From assembly GCF_001949145.1 (NCBI RefSeq), contig NW_019091386.1, forward strand, positions 1,281,281 to 1,345,280: DNA of 64,000 nucleotides. Reading direction: 5' to 3'. The first letter of the stretch is position 1. The number at the start of each line of letters is the position of its first letter. Below the pieces are notes generated by a model. The model was not told the origin of the DNA. It saw only the letters and a program-made list of their open reading frames with translations, and did no database searches. The position numbers were made by a program, and so were the translations under genes. The DNA comes from Acanthaster planci. Its lineage: Eukaryota > Echinodermata > Asteroidea > Valvatida > Acanthasteridae. Positions 60,201 to 64,000 of this stretch are shown here, in pieces.

Positions 60201-62712
60201 CATACCCTCATGAATATGCATTGACATACGCGGAAAGTCAAAAGGTGTAGAGGTTTGTAACTTACACTAAAAGAAATCACTGAATTGTCATTGCCCAAAA
60301 TCTGTGGCATTCTGGATCCCGTTACTAAACAGTTCATGTTTGCATCTTTGACTGAAGTCCGTGTAAAGTTGGCTTTTTTTTTTGTGGGTGAGGTTATTTG
60401 TGTGCTCACTTGCTACTGCAGCAATTGCACATTTCAAATTCTGCATTATAACTTCAGACCTCGCACTGCCTCAAACGTACATTCATGTTTCACTCTCTGC
60501 ACTGCCCCAAACTACCGATGTAATCTCATTACCAGTCCAAATTGGAGTTGTGGACCAGGTGGAACTCAAGTGCTAACGGGTTGAGAAGGTGACTTGTCCC
60601 GTTTGTGTCTCCCCTTCCACAGCTGTGTGCGAGCCGGCCTGCGACGTGGGCAGCGTGTGCATCAGGCCCGGCGTCTGCAGTTGCCTCAAGTTCACCGATG
60701 ACGGCCTGTGCGGGTCGGCCAGCCGGCTGATGGGCAAGACCAAGACGAGGTTCAGAGGTGAGCCAGATGGGGCTGGGGGCGACGGCTTTATTATATCGGA
60801 GAGATGCAGGAAGCGGGGGGGGATGTGTAGACTAATTCTCACAAACCGAAATGAGAAGCCAGTACATGCCTGTGTGCAGTTGTTCGCATACATTAAATAC
60901 CTCTGTACTTGGTGACGTATTCACTCTGTAGTTTGCCAGAAGCTGAGCCCACCTCAATTGGAGATCACCCCAGTTATGGCATTGTCTTGGATGAGTCTGT
61001 TATGTACTTCTCACAAAACTGACCATCCATCCTCATTTTCTCACGATGAATGTTAAATTTAAGAACCCATTTTTGGGGGGGTTTGTGTCCCTCAATGAGT
61101 TTGATGTTCAGTTTCAGCAAGCTGAGCCAAGCTGACATTGGACGAGTCTCGTGGCAACATTAATCAAATACTTTTCATCAGAGCTGCAGAGACCCTCATA
61201 AATATTCACCAATAAAAGGAACAAGTAAAAACAAAAACACACACAGAATAAATTATGTCAAAACCGACACTCTTCAAAAGAAATCTTTGATGCACGATCT
61301 AGCATTCCGTGAAATATGCTTACAATTATCTTCAGCTGTGGGTTATCTCAAGTTTCCCTACTTGGTATGAAAGAATCCGCTCAACTTATCTTGGCAAGCA
61401 TTCTGAGTGGTGCTCTTTAAATGAAGAAATAATAGCCGCCCCAGCTGTCTGGAAGTACAAAGCAGCTGATCTGGCATTCCGGCAGACAAATGTAATGTAT
61501 CACAAATACTAGCAGGTTTTCCCCATGCGCCGTAAATATTGTTTGAATTTTGCAGTCATATATGTCTTGCTAAGTAATATATCCTGTTTTATGGCTTGTC
61601 TAGACGGGAGATCCCAACCAGTTCCAAGTTGCATCCCAGTTGAATTGTGAATTTTTTTTTTCCCAGTGAACGTGTTTGAGAGGGGTGCCTCGCAGGTGCT
61701 GGTATGTCCAGATTGTGCTCTGATTACCAGAGTTGTCCCCCCTCCCAGGGGAGTCTAGGTGCCTGTCATTGATAGGGGCGGGGTCTGGAAGGCAAGGAAG
61801 GAGGTTTTCAGGGATGACGTCTGTTGCTGAAACCTGAAACTGGGGAGGGTGTTGTTCCTCAGTATCTGAGTCATCTTCAGCCGGGCGTTATTTTTCTCCA
61901 GCAAAACAGGATTGCCGCAAATAATATGAAAACAGAAATGAAACTCTTGCCAATGAATTACAGTGCTGAAAGTTTATTGGTAATAGAAGTCCTGTTGTTT
62001 ACTTCAATGGCCTCATTTGGCCTACTGTAGTTCAATCACATCAGTACAGTTTGTAAAATATTGTCCAATTATATGATATAAAAAAAATGGACGCAAGACG
62101 CGCAAAATGTGAGACAAACAAAATTCATTGTACTGATCCACACTTCCACAGAGTTGCCTGAGTGGTGCAGCTAACTTGCAAATGGCAGCCGGGCCAGTTT
62201 GGCACGTTGCTTCCTGAATTCTTGGACATTTTCAGCATTTTCAATATTGCTGGGGATCTGAAAACAGTGCCACTTTTTTCAAGCAGACTTATTTCCCCAG
62301 CGGTTTCTAGCTGAAGTGAGTCCACAAAATCGATGAGCTTTGTGATCACAGACTGAGGGGCCGCTATGACTGCAGTGGCATCACGCTTTACTCCTGGGCA
62401 TGTGTCCACTCAAAGCACATGCCCACCTTGGCAAGTCATAGCACCTTATTAGTTGAAGCAGCATGTGACATGTGCGTACCATCTGCCCCCCCCTCCCATG
62501 GTGCTGCTGGGTGTTGGCGTCTAACTCTGATGGCCCCATTAGTGACTAGAAGGCCCGCCTGTGTCACTGTGATCACAGTATCATGAAGTACACCCCATAC
62601 TTATCTCTTTCCCCATCAGGCATCTGCAGGCGGATCTGTATGCACGGAGGCAAATGCGAGTATGGGGGCTGTTTCTGCCCTGCTACCACAAGAGGGCGCT
62701 ACTGCCAACACG
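24152..62712 (+). CDS. Ten-exon gene for a secreted or receptor-type X-Ig-X-EGF3 protein, 3' end outside the window
   Basis: This is a gene span; the coding exons are listed separately. Joining ten exons gives 1612 nt (537 codons plus one base). Order: signal peptide, Cys-rich module X1 (residues 43-180), Ig domain (C209, W221, D252-x-G-x-Y-x-C258), second module X2 (283-418), then three EGF-like repeats with six cysteines each. Intron phases in order are 1,0,1,1,1,2,1,1,1,1, and all ten donors are GT and all nine acceptors AG. The start is the first in-frame ATG after a TGA at 24134, in a good context (aaacATGG). Such Ig/EGF mosaics act outside the cell in adhesion or ligand binding. No stop codon or membrane segment is visible, so it may be secreted or the ectodomain of a receptor. 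Ig followed by three EGFs recalls Tie receptors, but no kinase or FNIII domain lies in the window. I do not recognise the X module, so I give no gene symbol. Confidence 0.88.
24965..25012. mobile_element. 48-bp palindromic mini-element with 8-bp target duplication
   Basis: Starts CAGTGTTGTAG and ends CTACAACACTG, an 11-bp perfect terminal inverted repeat with CAGTG ends. The interior is ACTCG-rich. The flanks acaaagct and acaaaact match at 7 of 8 bases, as expected for a hAT-type insertion. It lies in intron 1. Confidence 0.75.
28572..28824. mobile_element. MITE D with 22-bp perfect terminal inverted repeats
   Basis: The left end GGGCCAATTTCATAGAGC continues to TGCT at 28593. The right end is its exact complement, AGCAGCTCTATGAAATTGGC to CCC at 28824. 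Inner inverted blocks caggttaccagc and gctggtaacctg make the whole 253 bp foldable. No coding capacity. It lies in intron 1. Confidence 0.88.
31341..31438 (+). repeat. 30-bp tandem repeat
   Basis: Two good copies of agttcaagttggataa...tttaatcca (31371-31400 and 31401-31430) and an 8-bp partial copy. A more degenerate unit precedes them at 31341-31370. Confidence 0.8.
34232..34482 (+). CDS. Exon 2: first half of Cys-rich module X1
   Basis: Codes residues 42-125. Acceptor ttcaaaactccag, donor cag/gtgagt; enters in phase 1, leaves in phase 0. It carries cysteines 43, 60, 75, 82, 104, 116 and 119 and the motifs CSDG-TEGF, AACSGSW-GHV, LCAAGW-VC, a TW-EA stretch and SGCYAFNA. An N-glycosylation sequon NAT is at N70. 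The same motifs with the same spacing recur in exon 6, which is the main proof that this is coding sequence. Confidence 0.9.
36913..37113. mobile_element. Fold-back element with two nested inverted repeats
   Basis: Outer arms gttggacagtcaatgttag (from 36951) and ctgtccaac-ending sequence (37053-37077) are complementary with few mismatches. Inner arms gggagttgacaaact (36984-36998) and agtttgtcaactccc (37029-37043) are perfect. It has the structure of a fold-back MITE. The outer limits are approximate. Confidence 0.7.
43845..43990 (+). repeat. Dispersed repeat E, copy 1
   Basis: Starts caagggcagatccagaacca, followed by a T-run and a G-run, then ggcctttct and ggggttttaattttt. It has the same order of blocks as 59168-59315. 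It lies in intron 2. Confidence 0.6.
44786..44960 (+). CDS. Exon 3: second half of Cys-rich module X1
   Basis: Codes residues 126-183 plus one base. Acceptor tccctcccacag, donor tcag/gtgggt; phase 0 in, phase 1 out. It contains DDMGGVGRGC, SCLGKGRIDASCC, a C-x-Y-x-x-G turn and a final GVLCCKK. The GC content is clearly above that of the flanking introns. Exon 7 is the homologous half of module X2. The adjacent pair C155-C156 has no counterpart in X2. Confidence 0.9.
45283..45304 (-). repeat. (AAT)n microsatellite, probably the retrotransposon 3' tail
   Basis: taataataatgataataataat sits on the 3' side of the antisense reverse-transcriptase fragment. Non-LTR elements often end in short tandem repeats, so this may mark its 3' end. 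Confidence 0.55.
45427..45780 (-). pseudogene. C-terminal fragment of a non-LTR retrotransposon reverse transcriptase
   Basis: Reading the - strand, two segments give the hallmark C-terminal reverse-transcriptase motifs of CR1/jockey-like elements: FLDRLHWLPGQQPIQFKL with FAFRALWGTGSAYLSLPL (about 45640-45770), then AGNRAFNVCAPQLWNDLPVS followed by SDFKANLRTYLFNEAF (about 45430-45580) and a TAG at 45427-45429. Stops and a frameshift between them show it is dead. The core catalytic region is missing, as in a typical 5'-truncated insertion. It lies antisense in intron 3. Confidence 0.8.
46488..46550 (+). repeat. Possible tRNA-derived SINE head
   Basis: An A-box-like aagctcagttgtta (from 46487) is followed about 40 bp later by a B-box-like gaggtcatgg and gttcaagatc (46531-46550). 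The spacing suits an internal RNA polymerase III promoter. There is no full tRNA fold, and the tail is unidentified. Confidence 0.3.
47472..47642 (+). CDS. Exon 4: N-terminal half of the Ig domain
   Basis: Codes residues 184-240 plus one base. Acceptor ttttaatgcag, donor acag/gtcaga; phase 1 at both ends. It shows the standard I-set signature: a PP-x-V start, EGD-x-F-x-L-x-C (C209), then SGSPAPSIKWLRDG with the core tryptophan W221, and the D-R-R-V-H-L strand. The donor gtcaga is weaker than the others, but using it fuses perfectly to exon 5. Confidence 0.9.
47643..48287 (+). other. Intron 4 (645 bp, phase 1, inside the Ig domain)
   Basis: Splits the Ig domain between the two cysteine-bearing halves. 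It ends in a strong T-rich tract and the acceptor gtctgttcag. A 105-codon open frame at 47869-48186 inside it shows no domain features and I regard it as chance. Confidence 0.85.
48288..48401 (+). CDS. Exon 5: C-terminal half of the Ig domain
   Basis: Codes the split G241 to K278. Acceptor gtctgttcag, donor aaagg/gtgagt; phase 1 at both ends. It supplies the TLYI-x-NV strand, the D252-A-G-Q-Y-S-C258 signature and the NSAG-TAREDAFLQV end strand of an I-set fold. C209 and C258 should form the domain's disulfide. The Ig domain is thus split by one internal phase-1 intron, which is common in metazoan I-set domains. Confidence 0.92.
48497..48640. mobile_element. Possible half-copy of MITE D
   Basis: Begins ggggtccaatttcatcag, close to the left end of MITE D, and contains gctggttacctg like its interior. 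No right terminus was recognised. Confidence 0.3.
50428..50463 (+). repeat. (TTTG)n microsatellite
   Basis: About nine tandem copies of GTTT, followed by ggggtgttggggtg and three more copies. It lies in intron 5. Confidence 0.95.
51006..51243 (+). CDS. Exon 6: first half of Cys-rich module X2
   Basis: Codes residues 279-357 plus two bases of Ser358. Acceptor tcctgtttaccag, donor caag/gtgagt; phase 1 in, phase 2 out. Cysteines 283, 300, 315, 322, 344 and 356 keep the X1 spacing exactly (16, 14, 6, 21 and 11 residues between them). The motifs CSDG-TEG, AACAGSW-GHV, LCAPGWHVC and SGCYAMN are conserved with exon 2. The exon is very GC-rich and CpG-rich compared with its introns. Confidence 0.92.
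51244..57085 (+). other. Intron 6 (5842 bp, phase 2)
   Basis: Interrupts module X2 and is the only phase-2 intron. I see no exon and no clear mobile element in it, only short T-runs, G-runs and scattered TACATGTA motifs. Confidence 0.8.
57086..57294 (+). CDS. Exon 7: second half of Cys-rich module X2
   Basis: Codes the rest of Ser358 to K427 plus one base. Acceptor ttccattgtag, donor aagg/gtaggt; phase 2 in, phase 1 out. It has C359, NNMAGMGRHC (C375), SCLGEGRID (C385), NCAYQSG (C405) and GVVCC (C417-C418), matching exon 3. The vicinal CC of X1 is absent, and the loop is basic instead (FYGKRKQGG). A run K377-R-R-R-R381 before Q382 fits the furin pattern R-x-K/R-R, although it lies between cysteines. 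Confidence 0.92.
57333..57711 (+). mobile_element. MITE-like element A, copy 2 (379 bp)
   Basis: Better preserved ends: AACCCTAACCCTCC at the left and GGGGTTAGGGTT at the right form an inverted, telomere-like pair, with CCTCCTCAAT / ATTGAGGAGG just inside. It lies in intron 7 of the Ig/EGF gene. No clean target duplication was recognised. Confidence 0.75.
58446..58630 (+). repeat. Dispersed repeat B, copy 2
   Basis: Matches 1018-1205: the acctgacctgtgt block, the ccatttgtttggca block and the gatgtgaaagggacgtgaaa block occur in the same order at similar spacing. It lies in intron 7. Confidence 0.6.
59168..59315 (+). repeat. Dispersed repeat E, copy 2
   Basis: Starts caagggcggctccagaacca, followed by G-runs, then ggcctttct-gtggaatgagg and agggctttttcac, parallel to 43845-43990. 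It lies in intron 7. Confidence 0.6.
59341..59515. mobile_element. Mariner-like MITE (175 bp) with TA target duplication
   Basis: The left end CAGTTGAACCTTGTTAATAA continues to GAG at 59363; the right end at 59493-59515, ATTAACGAGGTTCGACTG, is its complement with two mismatches. TA dinucleotides flank it at 59339 and 59516. Inverted ends of this CAGT-GAACCTCGTTAA type with TA duplications are well known for Tc1/mariner/pogo-derived MITEs. No transposase. Confidence 0.85.
59585..59770. mobile_element. Diverged copy of MITE D
   Basis: The left end atttcatggagctgctg and the right end aagctgtttctcatgtgaaattg resemble the two ends of the 28572-28824 element. The interior retains gctaagcag-like blocks. 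It is strongly mutated, so assignment is tentative. Confidence 0.45.
59878..59979 (+). CDS. Exon 8: EGF-like repeat 1
   Basis: Codes the split G428 to I461. Acceptor tcacttcag, donor atcc/gtaagt; phase 1 at both ends. The six cysteines 432, 436, 442, 448, 450 and 459 are spaced x3, x5, x5, x1, x8, with ENGGTC and the G-Y-x-G turn before the last cysteine. This compact spacing is typical of the EGF repeats of WIF1-like or Tie-like proteins. There is no calcium-binding D-x-D/N-E start. Confidence 0.93.
59980..60622 (+). other. Intron 8 (643 bp, phase 1)
   Basis: Separates EGF repeats 1 and 2. Donor gtaagt, acceptor ccttccacag. No repeat or coding signal was seen. Confidence 0.85.
60623..60757 (+). 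CDS. Exon 9: EGF-like repeat 2 with a basic linker
   Basis: Codes the split P462 to R506. Acceptor ccccttccacag, donor agag/gtgagc; phase 1 at both ends. Cysteines 464, 468, 474, 480, 482 and 491 form a degenerate EGF repeat: it starts VCEPACD and has PGVCSC, but lacks the usual aromatic G-Y/W-x-G before the last cysteine. It is followed by a serine/lysine/arginine-rich linker (SRLMGKTKTRFR), which makes this exon longer than its neighbours. GC-rich. Confidence 0.88.
60758..62619 (+). other. Intron 9 (1862 bp, phase 1)
   Basis: Separates EGF repeats 2 and 3. It has a few G-runs. An antisense open frame of 94 codons at 62125-62409 has no recognisable features. Confidence 0.85.
62620..62712 (+). 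CDS. Exon 10: EGF-like repeat 3, last exon seen
   Basis: Codes the split G507 to H537 plus one base. Acceptor tccccatcag, donor cacg/gtaaga; phase 1 at both ends. Cysteines 509, 513, 519, 524, 526 and 535, with the HGGKC and FCP motifs, give a short EGF repeat. The phase-1 donor shows that coding continues beyond the window. Confidence 0.9.
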
Positions 62713-64000
62713 GTAAGATTGTAAGGTCCTTTCAACTACAGGTATCTCTGACTACGGCAACGTCTGTCACCAGCATTATCTACACATTGGCAGAGACCTA
62801 GCTGGAGACATGAAATCATGACTTGGCCTCCCCAGGTGGTTGATGTTGTCCGTTTCCAACTTGCCAATTTCCCCCCTCCCCCAGTCCAAAGTGTTAGGTA
62901 CCTGCAAGGGGCTCTAATGAACACTGATATTTCAAGTAGCCAGAAAAAAGGACGCATAAAATTTCAGTATGAACCGTCAAGAGTAAAAAGTTGTTCAGAA
63001 CAATAGTATGGAATCTTCAACCCCCACCTTACCAAAAATGTTTTAAAAATAAAGAATACGACATGATTTCCATCATAGGACGTAGAGTTCCACTACAGCA
63101 TAAATTTAACCTAGCGTGGTTTACTCTAGGACGCAAAAGGATTGGCAAATATGACTTGCAGAAATATCTGAACATTTAGTCGTTTAGAAATGAAAACGAA
63201 AAGAACATGCACGCTGTGCCACATGATTTCTCTGATCCCTCGAGCCGACGTTTCCTGGATTTATAACACATTGGAGTCCCATTTACTTCATATCAACGAG
63301 GCCACATTGGATGCCTTTAAGCATTTCTGGCCTTGTGCCAACGGACCAGTGGGAAATAGCCGCACATGATTACACATGCACGCGTGGGATTCTCCCCCGG
63401 TTTAACCGGGAGGCCTGCGAAGAGATAAGGGCTAAGGAAGGAAGCGTCGACCTTTAGCAGCGGCGGAAAATCCCAGGGAGTTTAGCCGGGGAGCCGGTGA
63501 GCCCATGTAAGGGGCTGCAAACCAGTTCATGACTTCATAGGACTTGTAGGTCCATGTTCGGTAACCAACTGTGGATGCCAGAGGTTAAAGAATTGGAACT
63601 AATATGCTGTGCTGAACTGTATCTACGTATATCTTACTGACATCTTTAGTACCACAGATATAGGAAATATGCCTGCCGTTCAGAAACACAGCCAAGGGCC
63701 TCGTATGTTTGTACAATGGGAGGCACAGTGCATCTGCCATTACTGGGGATTTCCTGCGTGTCGGTTTTTATGTACCTGGATTTGTCGAGTCACGCAACAC
63801 CAAAACTCTTTCAACTTGACTTGGTGTAATTAAGCCCTGTGTAAATCAACTGGCTGCGGCCGTGGCAGCCAATGGCTTCAATGGGTGCCTTGGTTATTTC
63901 CATCCACAGCCACAACATTCAGAGGCAGCATGACATGTCAAGCATCTAGGGTGGTGCTTGTTTCATCCGCACCCCTGTCTGTAATTCAAGAGTGCAGTAC
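62713..64000 (+). other. Start of intron 10
   Basis: Begins gtaaga after EGF repeat 3 and runs to the window edge. A GC-rich patch around 63380-63510 includes a near-palindrome (cccggtttaaccggg). I see no further Cys-rich, Ig or FNIII exon before position 64000. Confidence 0.7.

Noticed and set aside
62125-62409. 94-codon antisense frame in intron 9.
   Set aside because: Reads like protein in places, but I recognise no family, splice partner or regulatory context.
1-64000. CRISPR arrays, operons, ribosome binding sites or bacterial genes.
   Set aside because: The window has spliced metazoan gene structure. The tandem repeats are contiguous minisatellites without spacers.

Overview
The window is animal nuclear DNA. 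It has long non-coding stretches, GT-AG introns, small exons and many dispersed palindromic repeats. The very frequent TACATGTA and TACCGGTA palindromes, the variety of short inverted-repeat elements and an Ig/EGF extracellular gene all suggest a marine invertebrate. An echinoderm, hemichordate, lancelet or lophotrochozoan are all possible, and the sequence alone does not decide between them.

I can support one protein-coding gene. It lies on the + strand from 24152 to beyond the right edge, and I assembled it by matching reading frame and splice phase across ten exons: 24152-24275, 34232-34482, 44786-44960, 47472-47642, 48288-48401, 51006-51243, 57086-57294, 59878-59979, 60623-60757 and 62620-62712. 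Every exon has AG before it (or the start codon) and GT after it, and every junction keeps the frame. The 537 codons visible encode a signal peptide (1 to about 39), a Cys-rich module X1 (43-180), one I-set-like Ig domain (about 187-276), a second copy X2 (283-418) and three six-cysteine EGF-like repeats (432-459, 464-491, 509-535). The protein then runs on past the window. I do not recognise the X module. Its two copies share 12 cysteines with nearly constant spacing. The domain boundaries fall at phase-1 introns, the usual sign of exon shuffling. The product should be a secreted protein or the extracellular part of a membrane receptor.

Layout: 1-24151 is upstream sequence in which I find no convincing gene, but it holds dispersed repeats and minisatellites. 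24152-24275 is the signal-peptide exon. Introns 1 and 2 are about 10 kb each. From 44.8 to 62.7 kb the remaining exons are closer together, with introns of 0.6 to 5.8 kb. From 62713 to 64000 is the start of intron 10.

The non-coding DNA holds several recognisable mobile-element remnants: a 377/379-bp element present twice with telomere-like ends, an AT-rich hAT-like element present twice, a 48-bp palindromic element with 8-bp target duplications, a TA-flanked mariner-like MITE, a 22-bp-TIR MITE, a large fold-back element, a decayed non-LTR retrotransposon reverse-transcriptase tail on the - strand, and a 10-bp minisatellite.
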